From Desulfobacterium sp. (GTDB taxonomy: Bacteria > Desulfobacterota > Desulfobacteria > Desulfobacterales > Desulfobacteraceae): a stretch of 48,352 bases of DNA. The stretch is from positions 1 through 48,352 of the forward strand of contig JAQYWC010000015.1 of NCBI GenBank assembly GCA_030145245.1, read 5' to 3'. Made by a program: the position numbers and the translations under genes. Below are positions 1 to 8,464 of this stretch, one piece after another (the first letter of the stretch is position 1; every line of letters starts with the position of its first letter). Below the pieces are notes generated by a model, which was not told the DNA's origin, did not search any database, and was given only the letters and a program-made list of their open reading frames with translations.

Positions 1-171
1 GGTGGCGGCTATCAGCAGCCCGATTCCGCTCCCCAGGGTGGCGGCGGTTATCAGGGCGGCGGCGCTCCCCAGGGTGGTGGCGGCTACCAGGGCGGTGGTG
101 GTTATCAGGGCGGCGGAGCCCCCCAGGGTGGCGGTGGCAGCGTGCCCCCCGCGGACGACATTCCGTTCTAA
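1..171 (+). CDS. ssb: Single-stranded DNA-binding protein, C-terminal part (5' truncated by window edge)
   Basis: The first reading frame is open from base 1 to the TAA at 169-171 and gives 56 residues. They are Gly/Gln/Tyr-rich repeats (GGGGYQ, GGGAPQ) ending in the acidic tip PPADDIPF. This is the signature of bacterial SSB: a disordered Gly-rich linker followed by the DDIPF tip that docks repair and replication partners. The N-terminal OB-fold lies outside the window. The linker DNA is itself a degenerate GGTGGCGG/CAGGGCGG repeat, so linker length may vary between strains. A strong terminator follows directly, so ssb is the last gene of its transcript. Partial gene; identification rests on the tail only but is very characteristic. 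Confidence 0.93.
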   Translation, partial: GGGYQQPDSAPQGGGGYQGGGAPQGGGGYQGGGGYQGGGAPQGGGGSVPPADDIPF

Positions 172-202
172 CCGTTACCCATATTAAAGTTGTAAACTTT
201 GA

Positions 203-235
203 GGGTGTAAAGCTTCGGTTTTACACCCTTTTTTT
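203..235 (+). terminator. Intrinsic terminator of ssb
   Basis: Eleven-base-pair stem (203-213 with 218-228) closed by a C(TTCG)G tetraloop and followed by seven T residues (229-235). It lies 31 bp after the ssb stop and insulates ssb from the recombinase operon. Confidence 0.93.
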
Positions 236-303
236 GTTTACATTCCATGGTTCGTGCTGTATCCTGTAATTGTAGTTAACAATTCCACCATGGAGTGTAA
301 ACA
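234..303 (+). promoter_or_regulatory. Promoter of the recombinase operon with flanking inverted repeat
   Basis: A sigma-70-type promoter can be read as TTTACA (237-242), 17 bp, TATCCT (260-265). A 17-bp inverted repeat with one mismatch brackets the region: TTGTTTACATTCCATGG (234-250) and CCATGGAGTGTAAACAA (288-304). The left arm covers the -35 box. The right arm covers the Shine-Dalgarno (GGAG, 292-295) and the start codon. This suggests autoregulation by, or recombination at, a recombinase-binding site. The part from 251 recurs at 12927-12992. Confidence 0.6.
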
Positions 304-1584
304 ATGGCCCGTCTTTTTTATATCAAATGGCTAAAATTTGATGACGGTGAAAGATTCCCCATGCTTATGAAAAAAGCAGATGGAACGCCCCTGTTTTTAA
401 CGACCGTCTTCACCATAGCCATCCAACGATCCTCAGGAAAGTCCTCGGCAACATTGGGTGTTAATCTCAGAGCTATCATGCATCTATACACCTGGGCATA
501 TTTAAACGGCATTGACATTGATGGGCGTTTTTCGGATCAGGATCTGCTCGGCATCGTAGAAATCGAAAGTCTGGTGAATGCAGCCGGTCTCACCTATGAT
601 CAACTTTGCAAAGACCTTGAAAACGCCCCGGGATCATCTAAACCCGGCGTTAAGAACGGTATTTATCCAATGGAAAAATATCGAAACTCTACCCACACCC
701 AGATCTGTACCGTCGATAACAAAACCAAACTGATCCGCCTTTTATACATCCGGGACTACCTGGACTGGCTTGCCCAACAGCAGATGCCGAAAATCTCACC
801 ACAATCAAAAGAACATTCTCTGTTCAAAACTTCCCGCTTGCAGATGAAAGAAGCCATTGAAGCGAGATTGCCAGCGTCGAAAGGCCGTAATGTAAAAGGT
901 GACCGGGAAGGGCTTGAACCTGAAATCCAGAAGAGGCTTACCGATGTAATCCATCCCCATTCTCCTGAAAATCCATGGAAAAATCCCCTTGTACGGGTCA
1001 GAAATCGCCTTTTTATCCTGATGATGCTTGTTTTGGGTGTCAGAAAAGGGGAGTTGCTCCTGACCCGCATCAAGGATGTTAATTTTCAATCCAATGAGTT
1101 GCTGATCAGGAGAGTGCCGGATGACCCCGACGACCCCCGATTCCATGAGCCGAACACCAAAACCCGTGACCGGATCCTTCCGTTCGAAGATGATCTTGCC
1201 GCATTGATTGAGGAGTATATCCTAAAGGTGCGAAACAAAGCTCCTGGTGCCGGCAGACACGATTTTTTGTTTACTGCAACCGGAACAGGGCAGCCCCTGT
1301 CATTGGCGGGTGTTACAAAGGTTTTCAGGACCCTGCGGTCTAAAATCTCTGATTTGCCGGATAATCTTACAAGCCATGTGTTGCGGCATACGTGGAACGA
1401 ACGGTTTTCAGAAATGATGGATCAAAATAATGTTTCCGAGGCTGAAGAAAAAAAACTACGCTCCTATTTGATGGGTTGGTCTGAATTTTCCGGTATGGCC
1501 GGGACATACACGAAAAGATACGTCAGGAAAAAAGCAAATGAAGCATCCTTGGATCTGCAGAAAAAAATAATGAAAAAGGAGTAA
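304..1584 (+). CDS. Tyrosine recombinase 1 of a recombinase trio
   Basis: This 426-residue protein carries a C-terminal tyrosine-recombinase (phage integrase) domain. The first catalytic Arg is in LGVRKGELL (about residues 247-255), the box-II HxLRH motif is in SHVLRHTWN (about 358-366), and a GW plus Tyr segment (LMGWSEFSG...YTKRY) supplies the last motif and nucleophile. It should cut and rejoin DNA at element ends through a 3'-phosphotyrosine link. Start ATG 304 has GGAG at 292-295. The next recombinase begins 2 bp after its stop, so they are co-transcribed. Size and position are compatible with TnpA of Tn554-type transposons, but the N-terminal half is not one I recognise. High confidence in recombinase, moderate in the Tn554 relation. 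Confidence 0.85.
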   Translation: MARLFYIKWLKFDDGERFPMLMKKADGTPLFLTTVFTIAIQRSSGKSSATLGVNLRAIMHLYTWAYLNGIDIDGRFSDQDLLGIVEIESLVNAAGLTYDQLCKDLENAPGSSKPGVKNGIYPMEKYRNSTHTQICTVDNKTKLIRLLYIRDYLDWLAQQQMPKISPQSKEHSLFKTSRLQMKEAIEARLPASKGRNVKGDREGLEPEIQKRLTDVIHPHSPENPWKNPLVRVRNRLFILMMLVLGVRKGELLLTRIKDVNFQSNELLIRRVPDDPDDPRFHEPNTKTRDRILPFEDDLAALIEEYILKVRNKAPGAGRHDFLFTATGTGQPLSLAGVTKVFRTLRSKISDLPDNLTSHVLRHTWNERFSEMMDQNNVSEAEEKKLRSYLMGWSEFSGMAGTYTKRYVRKKANEASLDLQKKIMKKE

Positions 1585-1585
1585 A

Positions 1586-3151
1586 ATGATGTATCCTTTT
1601 AAATCTGCCGTCCCTGTGAAAGATTTGCTGTCATTACCAGAATCGGCAATGACAAGAAATAGGTTCCAATTCAACCCCCAGGATGACACCTGGTGTATTG
1701 CCGATCTAAGCAGGGACTTTTCCCTGGATTTTAACCAGCTTAATGCCTACTGTGATCCCTCTTTCATTCAAGCGTTTAAAAAAGTCCTTGTTCATTATTT
1801 AGAAAATAAATCATCAACGGTTTCATTTAACATTTATCATCATTTTAAAAGATTCATCAAATTTGTTTATGATGACAATTCAGGAACCTTAGTCTCTGCG
1901 CTCAATAGCACCCATATCCTCAACTATAAAGCCACCCTTTCTTCACGAACTGAATACTACCTTACCTATCTGGCTGGTTTCTTCAAAAAATGGCATGCCC
2001 TTGGTTATCCTGGAATTCAACCGGAAGTACCGGCACTGCTCAACCAGTTACGGCTCAAAGGGAACTTCAAGGGGGAAGCGGTTCTCACCATGGACCCGGA
2101 AACAGGGCCATTTACAGAAATTGAATTGCATGGAATCTATGGGGCCCTGCATGATGCCTATTCCCAGGGTCGAATTCAAACCCGTCATTATGTCCTGACC
2201 CTGTTATACATGGCCCTGGGACCAAGAAATATCCAGCTTGCTGCCTTGAAAATAAAGGACCTTACCGCCCTGAAAGCAAGGGACGGTTCTACCAGCTATC
2301 TGCTCAACGTTCCAAGGGCCAAGCAAAGGGGCCAGAACATTCGAGATGAATTGAAATCCCGTGCCCTGGATCATGATATCGGTCATCTTTTAGAAGCCCA
2401 TATTGAGAACATAAAAGAGTATCACCAAAAAAATCTAACCGACAAGATCGATGCAAAAGAGCTTCCCATTTTTCCAAACTGGTCGAGCTCAAATCCTGTG
2501 GGTTTCAGCCATCATTGTAATGGAACATATCTATATAATGAGATAGTCAGCATATTTCAAAAATTGACCGTTACTTCAGAGCGAACCGGAAAGAAAATTA
2601 AAGTTTCGCCAACCCGTTTTCGCAGAACCATTGGCACCCGTGCCGCCATGGAAGGACACGGTGAACTCATCATTGCCGATCTCCTGGATCACACAGATAC
2701 CCAGAATGTCGGTGTCTATGTTGAAGCTACCCCGGAGATCATAGACCGAATAGATAAAGCCCTGGCATTGCAGCTGGCACCAATGGCCCAGGCATTCATG
2801 GGCATTATCATAGAGGATGAGTATAAAGCGAAACGTGGCGATGATCCTGCCAGCCGAATTAGAAGCCCCAACATCGAATCCGCAAAAGGCGGAAGCGTCG
2901 GCACTTGTGGAAAGTATGGCTTTTGTGGGGCCTATGCCCCCATTGCCTGTTACACCTGTCGGAAATTCCAGGCCTGGCTCGACGGTCCCCATGAAACAGT
3001 GCTTGAAGAGCTTATTTCAAAACGTGAAAGAACCCTGGAACAGACCGGTGATGAAAGAATTGCTTTTGTTAACGATCGAACAATTCTTGCCGTGGCCGAG
3101 GTTGTCCGACAATGCAAAGAGCTGAAACTGAAGGAGGCAGACAATGCCTGA
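1586..3151 (+). CDS. Tyrosine recombinase 2 of the trio, Cys-rich C terminus
   Basis: This 521-residue protein is the second recombinase in the operon. Catalytic elements visible are Arg in LGPRNIQLAAL (about 212), a box-II segment SPTRFRRTIG (about 344-353) in which the usual first His is Thr, and LLDHTDTQNVGVYVE (about 367-381) with the late His and the nucleophilic Tyr. Near the C terminus CGKYGFCG and CYTC form a four-Cys cluster, probably a zinc site, as seen in recombinases of Tn554-like and related multi-integrase elements. GGAG at 1577-1580 serves the start; ATG 1586 and ATG 1589 are both possible. The end overlaps the next gene by 8 bp. The altered box II may weaken its own cleavage activity, suggesting it works in complex with its partners (inference). 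Confidence 0.85.
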   Translation: MMYPFKSAVPVKDLLSLPESAMTRNRFQFNPQDDTWCIADLSRDFSLDFNQLNAYCDPSFIQAFKKVLVHYLENKSSTVSFNIYHHFKRFIKFVYDDNSGTLVSALNSTHILNYKATLSSRTEYYLTYLAGFFKKWHALGYPGIQPEVPALLNQLRLKGNFKGEAVLTMDPETGPFTEIELHGIYGALHDAYSQGRIQTRHYVLTLLYMALGPRNIQLAALKIKDLTALKARDGSTSYLLNVPRAKQRGQNIRDELKSRALDHDIGHLLEAHIENIKEYHQKNLTDKIDAKELPIFPNWSSSNPVGFSHHCNGTYLYNEIVSIFQKLTVTSERTGKKIKVSPTRFRRTIGTRAAMEGHGELIIADLLDHTDTQNVGVYVEATPEIIDRIDKALALQLAPMAQAFMGIIIEDEYKAKRGDDPASRIRSPNIESAKGGSVGTCGKYGFCGAYAPIACYTCRKFQAWLDGPHETVLEELISKRERTLEQTGDERIAFVNDRTILAVAEVVRQCKELKLKEADNA

Positions 3152-5210
3152 TATTATTCAGTTTGTTCCAAGAGACCAGTGTGATGCCGCTGACAACCTG
3201 AACGCTTTCATTGACCTGTGCCGCAATGAACTGACCATCTTTGGAGCCGATCTAAACTGGGATGCTGATCTCTGGGATGTGACGCCCTGGATATTTCGCT
3301 CAGGTCGTAAAGGGCGAACTGCTTTGACCTGGAGCAACCACGACACCTCAAAACAGAAGATGGGCAAACTCCTTTCCCAGCCGTTTTTGAATTTTGCCAA
3401 ATCCTACATGCGTTATCAGCATGGCATGAGACCCACAAAGGTCGTTGGCTTTCGATTATCAGCCCTGCGTGCTTTAGAACGATCGTTGATGGAGCTTCAC
3501 GGGGATTCAAAGGTTGAAAAGGCTGACATTGAAACATTCAATCGGTCAGCCCAGCTTGTTCGTGATAAATTTGAATCCTCTACCTCCTATATGATCGGCT
3601 CTCAACTTGAGATGATCTCACATTTTCTGGTCGAAAATAAGCTGGTTGCCGATTCCTTCATATGGAAGAATCCCCTGAAACGCAGCCGGGATAACAACCG
3701 GGTCGGAAAGAAAGCAGATAATGCCCGATTGAATAAATTACCCTCGGAAGCCGGTCTTGATGCCCTGCCCCGTGTTTACAATTTAGCCATAGAGGCCCCT
3801 GATATCATTACCACCTCAATTGTAGCTGTCCTATGCGGCGCATCAGACCGTATTAATGAGGCTTTTAGACTCCCGGTGGATTGTGAGGTCCATGGGAAAC
3901 GATCAAGCGGAGAAGAGGCATACGGGCTGCGCTGGTGGCCCTCCAAGGGTGCCGATCCCATGGTCAAATGGATCATAGGAACAATGGCGGACGTGGTGAA
4001 AGATGCCATCTCAAAATTGCGAAAAGAGACAGAAGAAGCCCGCAGAATGGCCAGATGGTATGAAGAAAATCCAGGCAGGGTTTATCTGCCTGAAGACTGT
4101 TTGCATTTTAGGCGTGAAAAATTCTTAACTGGCAAGGATATCAGTAAGCTGATAGGCCTGGCAAAGCCAGACAAGGGAAATAGATGGGCAGAAAATAATG
4201 GCCTGGAAAAGATAAAAATCGGGCGTCGCGTCTATTTCCATTTCCATCAGTTTGAAAAAGCGGTCATAAACATGCTTCCTAACAGCTTCCCTTTTTTAAA
4301 TCCTGAGACCGATCTTAAATATACCCAGGCCCTGCTTGTCGTTCCTCTGAACACATTTCATCCCCGCCAAGCCACACACCGTTGCATGTTTGAAATCGTT
4401 ACTACAGACACCATAAATAATCAGCTGGGCGCAGGCCAGAAACACGGTAAAACATCTCTCTTCAGTCGTCTTGGATTTACAGAGCCTGACGGTAGTCCAA
4501 TCGTTATTACATCGCACCAGTTTCGGCACTGGTTAAACACGTTGGCCCAACGGGGCGGCCTCAGCCAGTTGGATATTGCCAAATGGTCAGGCCGAAAGGA
4601 CATCAGGCAGAATGAAGCCTATGACCATGTCACAGCCCATGAGTTGATCGAAAAGGTTCGTAATATTGATGATGGGAGCATGTTTGGTCCCCTGGCAGAA
4701 TTTGTGGCAAAAGCACCGATTTCCCGTGAAGAGTTCATGCAGTTAAGCGTCCCCACCATTCATTCAACGGAACTGGGATTCTGTATCCATGACTGGACCA
4801 TGATGCCTTGCCAGCGTCATGCCGATTGCATCAACTGCACAGAGCAGATCTGCATCAAGGGCAATAAGGAAAAAACAGCTCGGATAAAACAAAATCTTCT
4901 TGATGCAGAGGAACAGCTTGAACGGGCAGAAAAAGCCATTGAAGAAGGTTCCGCAGGGGCTGACAGATGGCTGGTTCATCATCAGCTGACAGTGAAACGA
5001 CTTCAAAGCCTGTGGTCCATACTCAGCGATCCAAATGTTCCCCAAGGCGCAATGATTCAACTCTCAAATGACAAGGAGTTCTCACCCATCCGGGTCGCCA
5101 TGGAAGATAAAATAGAGATTGGTGATGCTGATTCTCAAATGCTGAGCCGCATCCGGGCTCTCTCCGGTAATAAAGCCAAAGCATTACAAGAGATTAAAAC
5201 AAAACAGTAA
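3144..5210 (+). CDS. Tyrosine recombinase 3 of the trio, TnpB-like
   Basis: This 688-residue protein matches the length of Tn554 TnpB (about 630). The catalytic region has Arg in GASDRINEAFRLP, box II in SHQFRHWLNTLAQRGG, and a KWSGRK...YDHV segment with the Tyr. It is followed by a Cys/His cluster (CIHDW, CQRHADCINC, C) that probably binds zinc. The C-terminal tail is charged and likely helical. AAGGAGG at 3131-3137 precedes ATG 3144, which lies inside the end of recombinase 2, so translation is coupled. It probably acts jointly with the neighbouring recombinases on the element ends. No residue loss that would clearly inactivate it was seen. Confidence 0.87.
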   Translation: MPDIIQFVPRDQCDAADNLNAFIDLCRNELTIFGADLNWDADLWDVTPWIFRSGRKGRTALTWSNHDTSKQKMGKLLSQPFLNFAKSYMRYQHGMRPTKVVGFRLSALRALERSLMELHGDSKVEKADIETFNRSAQLVRDKFESSTSYMIGSQLEMISHFLVENKLVADSFIWKNPLKRSRDNNRVGKKADNARLNKLPSEAGLDALPRVYNLAIEAPDIITTSIVAVLCGASDRINEAFRLPVDCEVHGKRSSGEEAYGLRWWPSKGADPMVKWIIGTMADVVKDAISKLRKETEEARRMARWYEENPGRVYLPEDCLHFRREKFLTGKDISKLIGLAKPDKGNRWAENNGLEKIKIGRRVYFHFHQFEKAVINMLPNSFPFLNPETDLKYTQALLVVPLNTFHPRQATHRCMFEIVTTDTINNQLGAGQKHGKTSLFSRLGFTEPDGSPIVITSHQFRHWLNTLAQRGGLSQLDIAKWSGRKDIRQNEAYDHVTAHELIEKVRNIDDGSMFGPLAEFVAKAPISREEFMQLSVPTIHSTELGFCIHDWTMMPCQRHADCINCTEQICIKGNKEKTARIKQNLLDAEEQLERAEKAIEEGSAGADRWLVHHQLTVKRLQSLWSILSDPNVPQGAMIQLSNDKEFSPIRVAMEDKIEIGDADSQMLSRIRALSGNKAKALQEIKTKQ

Positions 5211-5223
5211 AAAGGTGGAATAT

Positions 5224-5643
5224 ATGGCTGTACATCTTTCAGATAAGGATATCGAATCTATTGTTAAAATTATCGACGGTTGGTCCCGCAGTGAGAAACT
5301 CACCTGGGACAACCTGATACTTGCTGTACAGGTGCGATTATTTCGTAAATATTCCAGGCAGGCCCTTTCCCGTCATGAACGGATAAAAAGGGCATATGCA
5401 TTAAAGAAGCAATTCCTCAGTACCGGCTCAGATTCAAAGACGGAATTCAAGTCAGTGGAGCTACAGAAAGCCATGGAACGTATCGAAAGGTTGAAGGCTG
5501 AAAATGAAAGGCTTAAAGATGAGAACAATTCCCTTTTGGAACAGTTTGCACGGTGGGCATACAATGCTCATACCAGGGGGCTTGATGAGGCCTTTCTTAA
5601 CAGGGCATTGATGCCGGTTGACAGGGAGAGAACAAAGATCTAA
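5224..5643 (+). CDS. TnpC-like coiled-coil accessory protein (DUF6262-like)
   Basis: This is a 139-residue protein from ATG 5224 (a GTG at 5215 would add three codons). AAGGTGG precedes it, and the gap after the third recombinase is 13 bp. The N-terminal half is a basic region resembling a small helical DNA-binding domain. Residues about 75-110 form a heptad-like coiled coil (MERIERLKAENERLKDEN). Tn554-type elements carry a protein of about 125 residues, TnpC, in exactly this place after tnpB, which stimulates transposition and biases its orientation. By position, size and coiled coil this is the likely counterpart. It completes the four-gene operon; no gene of the same operon follows. Confidence 0.7.
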   Translation: MAVHLSDKDIESIVKIIDGWSRSEKLTWDNLILAVQVRLFRKYSRQALSRHERIKRAYALKKQFLSTGSDSKTEFKSVELQKAMERIERLKAENERLKDENNSLLEQFARWAYNAHTRGLDEAFLNRALMPVDRERTKI

Positions 5644-6860
5644 CTGCCTCCTGATAAACTCTGCTTGGGTGTAAAAAAACTTGGTCTACACATGGCAGAG
5701 AAACAACTGGGGGAACATCCCATATTAATATCGATGTTGCTGCATTATGGCAGGCCGGGGGGATGTTGCCGATCTATCAACCGATTAAATTGTGATTTTC
5801 GTCAATGGGGATGCAGTCATCGGGGATTTGTCGCCCTGCCGATAATTTTAAGTGTGAGGAGAGAATCAGCTTCCTTGTGTTGAAATATAAGCACCTGGCT
5901 GTTATTTTTACCTATCTCAAAAGTTCAAAACAGCCTAATTTAAAGCGTCTTGAAGCCTGCACGGATGGGTAGATATATATTGTCACCTACTTATAATCCC
6001 ATACAACTCAATAAGGTATAGGCCATTCGTTATTTTTTTGTTTCTTATTCTGTAGAATAAGAAACTTTTTATCTACTTCTCAAAGCCACTTAAAACTCAC
6101 GTCTTTTCTGGGCCTTGCCGGACCGAACTGGAGCCGGGAGACCATGATAAAGCTCTACGGCTGGACATCTGCCAGGACTCCGGACTATTCCGGGGGGACC
6201 TCTTTCTCCATCGGCATGATCGGCCACAGGGAGTATCACCGGAAGATGTCAGCGGTCTCCCGTTCCCAGGGGCGGCTGTGTCAGCGGGGCTTGATGGAAA
6301 GATGATTCGGCAGCGGGCACCGTTTGACCAGAGCGGGAGTCTGTTGTTGATCGCCTTAACGGTTGAATTCTGCACTCCATAAAGGGGGGCCACCGGGAGC
6401 GACTACCTCGGAAAACCTCGCATTGGGAATGACCTGGAAATTTCCGGGTCCTTCCTGGGGCAAATGCCAAACACGGTTACGGGCAGCGCGACCTTTACCC
6501 GCCTGTGGCTGAAATTCTTCACTTCCGAGTTCCGTTGGTAGGGATATTCAACAATATCATGGTAGGGCAATAATAAAGCCTTAAACAGGACAGACAGGGG
6601 GCGGGGGGTAAAAGTCTGGAGCTTCATGTTTCAGACCGGAGGTGGCCCCCATTTCTCTCACTCCGTAATTTTTGAAACTTTTTTACACGGGTAGGAAAAA
6701 AAATGGTTTGGTGAAAAGTACACCTTTTTTTCTTAAACTCTCTTTTATTAACACCTTTTTTACCCAAAAAGCCTCATCAATTTTTTTATTTAAATAAAGT
6801 GTTTTGTATACAAAGAATCTTTATTGGAGGATTATCAGGGTTTATTTAAATATATTCTTA
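5644..6860. other. Long gene-poor stretch with decayed coding traces
   Basis: About 1.2 kb without a convincing gene. From about 6105 to 6380 the composition becomes GC-rich and one plus-strand frame stays open without a start codon, ending in TAA at 6378-6380. Its peptide (for example GLFRGDLFLHRHDRP) is not recognised. A minus-strand frame at 6403-6627 is also open but unrecognised. These look like fragments of an inactivated gene or insertion. From 6660 on the DNA is extremely AT-rich and leads into the sigma-54 promoter of the next gene. The other end of the recombinase element may lie here, but no repeat of the left end was found. Confidence 0.4.
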
Positions 6861-6876
6861 ATATGTTATGGTAACA

Positions 6877-6891
6877 TGGTTTACTTTTTGC
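6877..6891 (+). promoter_or_regulatory. Sigma-54 promoter of PEP-CTERM gene
   Basis: TGGTTTACTTTTTGC has GG (6878-6879), exactly 10 bp, then GC (6890-6891), as sigma-54 (RpoN) promoters require. The identical element is at 36582-36596 before another sorting-signal gene. Transcription would start near 6903, just before the structured leader. In PEP-CTERM bacteria such genes are known to be under RpoN and the activator PrsR. Confidence 0.82.
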
Positions 6892-6905
6892 ATTCTTCTA
6901 CACCT

Positions 6906-6990
6906 CAAGTTAAAGCCAAATCTGTAGACGTATAGGTATGTATGGGAAAACAAAGGACCTCACTGGGAGATCGTTTGGTTGGCTTTGATA
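6906..6990 (+). ncRNA. Conserved structured leader RNA (copy A), candidate novel cis-regulatory RNA
   Basis: The segment can close with an 8-bp stem AAAGCCAA (6912-6919) / TTGGCTTT (6979-6986). Inside are a short hairpin (CTG 6922-6924 / TAG 6933-6935) and a second arm (AAAC 6948-6951 / GTTT 6973-6976) that encloses GGACCTC and GAGATC. The second copy at 36611-36690 keeps all stems. Pair A6950-T6974 becomes G36651-C36675, and G6924-T6933 becomes G36629-C36638. It starts at the predicted sigma-54 transcription start and ends 11 bp before the Shine-Dalgarno. It does not fit the GEMM aptamer seen at 8.9 and 10.4 kb. Confidence 0.6.
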
Positions 6991-7010
6991 AAAAAATAAG
7001 GAGAATTTTT

Positions 7011-7565
7011 ATGAAAAAACTTTTTAGTTTATTAACCGGATTGTTTTTAGTTATTACGGTTGCAGGAAGTGCGAGTGCGTTTACGAACATTGTGGAGTTA
7101 GGAGGACTAAATTATGGTAATGACCTTATCACATGGACACATGATGCACCTTCAGACTTTGAGGTTCCTTATGATATCATTTATTCCGCCACAATAACTA
7201 TCACATATAATTGGATCGAAACGGAAACGGGCGAAAATGTAAAGCTTGATGGCTCGATTATTGGTACATTAGACACGTATTCTTCATGTTGGTTATGGGG
7301 AAATCCAATGGATGACTTGGCATTCGCAGAGTTTGATGTTGCCGCTGAACTCGACCCATTTGATAATGGAAGTTTGTTAAATCTATCACTTAAAATAAAT
7401 GAATCCGGTGACTGGAGTGGAAAAGATTATATACTAGGTACGTCGACCTTTGACTTAGACTATGAGAATGGTAGTGCCCCCGTGCCAGAACCAGCCACAA
7501 TGGTTCTCTTTGGTCTTGGTCTTATAGGTCTTGCTGGAGCCAGTAGAAAAAAACTCAAGAAATAA
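7011..7565 (+). CDS. PEP-CTERM sorting domain protein
   Basis: This 184-residue exported protein starts at ATG 7011, preceded by AAGGAG (6998-7003); an upstream in-frame ATG at 6942 lies inside the leader RNA and is rejected. Residues 1-23 form a signal peptide (MKKLFSLLTGLFLVITVAGS..ASA). The middle is a beta-rich domain with no recognised catalytic motif. The C terminus is a classical PEP-CTERM signal: VPEPATMVLFGLGLIGLAG, then a basic tail. Such proteins are sorted by exosortase to the cell surface or extracellular matrix; no exosortase is encoded nearby. The gene has a sigma-54 promoter, a structured leader and its own terminator. Its cassette resembles that at 36.7 kb, although that protein has a VPLPA-type signal. 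Confidence 0.88.
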   Translation: MKKLFSLLTGLFLVITVAGSASAFTNIVELGGLNYGNDLITWTHDAPSDFEVPYDIIYSATITITYNWIETETGENVKLDGSIIGTLDTYSSCWLWGNPMDDLAFAEFDVAAELDPFDNGSLLNLSLKINESGDWSGKDYILGTSTFDLDYENGSAPVPEPATMVLFGLGLIGLAGASRKKLKK

Positions 7566-7587
7566 CCTATTCCACAAATTCAATCGC

Positions 7588-7624
7588 AAGGCAGGGTCAG
7601 CAATGGTTCTGCCTTTTTTATTTT
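7588..7624 (+). terminator. Intrinsic terminator of PEP-CTERM gene (cassette terminator, copy 1)
   Basis: AAGGCAGgg (7588-7596) pairs with ttCTGCCTT (7607-7615), the two inner pairs being G-T, and a T-rich tract follows. Nearly the same sequence follows the sorting-signal genes at 9781, 11240 and 37278. Confidence 0.85.
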
Positions 7625-7769
7625 ACCGAGCGTCAACAATGTATACCTTTCTAACACACCGAAAAAACCCGTCAAAAAAGCCGTTATTTGAATTGTTGAC
7701 ACTATTTTAAAAAAGATCCTAGGTGTTTTTGACACTTTCTGATAACACTTTAACCGAGGGGGGAGCACC

Positions 7770-8333
7770 ATGGGAAACATCTTCACTTATGCCAGGGTCT
7801 CGACACTTGACCAGAACACAGATTCACAGGTAACGGCATTGAAGGGAGCTTACCCGAAAGCAGTGCTCCGACAGGAAAAGAAGTCAGGCACCACGGCAAA
7901 GGATAGGTTCGTCCTGAACGTCATCCTGGACATGATCGGCAAAGGTGACAAGCTGGTGGTCTGGAAGCTGGACCGCCTGGCCCGGAACATGAAAGACCTT
8001 ACCGATATCATTGAGATCCTGAACAACAAGGGTGCCGCCTTGGAGATCCTTGACCAGAAGATTGACACCAGCACGGCAACGGGCCGGGCCTTCCTGCAAA
8101 TGTTGGGGGTCTTTGCAGAGTTTGAGACCAATCTCAGGAAGGAGCGCCAGCTTGCCGGGATAGCAGCGGCCAAGGCCAAGGGCAAGCACCTGGGCCGCAA
8201 GGCATCGCTCACCGATGACCAGAAGAAAGAGATCCGCACAAAGAACAAGACCGGGATGAACCCCACCACGCTCTCCAAGGAGTACGGGGTCAGTCGGGGG
8301 ACCGTATACAACGTTTTGAAGGAGACAGCATAG
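7770..8333 (+). CDS. Serine recombinase, resolvase/invertase family
   Basis: This 187-residue protein has the small-serine-recombinase layout. The N-terminal catalytic domain carries YARVSTLDQNTDSQ, with nucleophilic Ser in ARVST. Next come LVVWKLDRLARN, LTDIIEILN and TATGRAFLQMLGVFAEFE, and then the long E helix. The C-terminal 45 residues are a Hin-type helix-turn-helix (TTLSKEYGVSRGTVYNVL). It would resolve or invert DNA between short res/inv sites. A G-rich Shine-Dalgarno (GAGGGGGGAG) precedes ATG 7770. Upstream, TTGACACT occurs twice (7696-7703, 7739-7746), which could be promoter or binding elements. Length is typical; no inactivating change seen. A 35-codon reading frame follows 23 bp downstream. 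Confidence 0.93.
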   Translation: MGNIFTYARVSTLDQNTDSQVTALKGAYPKAVLRQEKKSGTTAKDRFVLNVILDMIGKGDKLVVWKLDRLARNMKDLTDIIEILNNKGAALEILDQKIDTSTATGRAFLQMLGVFAEFETNLRKERQLAGIAAAKAKGKHLGRKASLTDDQKKEIRTKNKTGMNPTTLSKEYGVSRGTVYNVLKETA

Positions 8334-8356
8334 ATGGATATCAACCCGACACACCT

Positions 8357-8464
8357 ATGACTTTGGCAACTATTCAGGCATTCAGGAAGATGCTCGATGT
8401 CATAGAGGAGTTTGTCAGGAATACCGAAGCTGAACGGCTGGAGGAGGGGCAGGCCGGAGAGTGA
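8357..8464 (+). CDS. Small conserved-in-window protein, 35 residues
   Basis: A short frame starts at ATG 8357 and encodes a charged helical peptide beginning MTLATIQAFRKMLDVIEEF and ending in TGA 8462-8464. A second version at 10130 begins MTLATIQVFRKVLDLTEKF with largely conservative replacements and then a stop. Preservation of the peptide across the two copies argues that it was translated. It follows the resolvase by 23 bp. No function is recognised. No clear Shine-Dalgarno was found, so confidence is limited. Confidence 0.4.
   Translation: MTLATIQAFRKMLDVIEEFVRNTEAERLEEGQAGE

Noticed and set aside
304-5643. RIT (recombinase-in-trio) element
   Set aside because: RIT recombinases are shorter and more equal in size and lack the TnpC-like fourth protein; a Tn554-like relation fits better.
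6906-6990. GEMM riboswitch before the 7.0-kb gene
   Set aside because: It starts similarly (TTAAAGCCAA) but lacks the GNRA-loop stem, GGACGxAAAGCC and the GCCGGGTTGC strand present at 8.9 and 10.4 kb.
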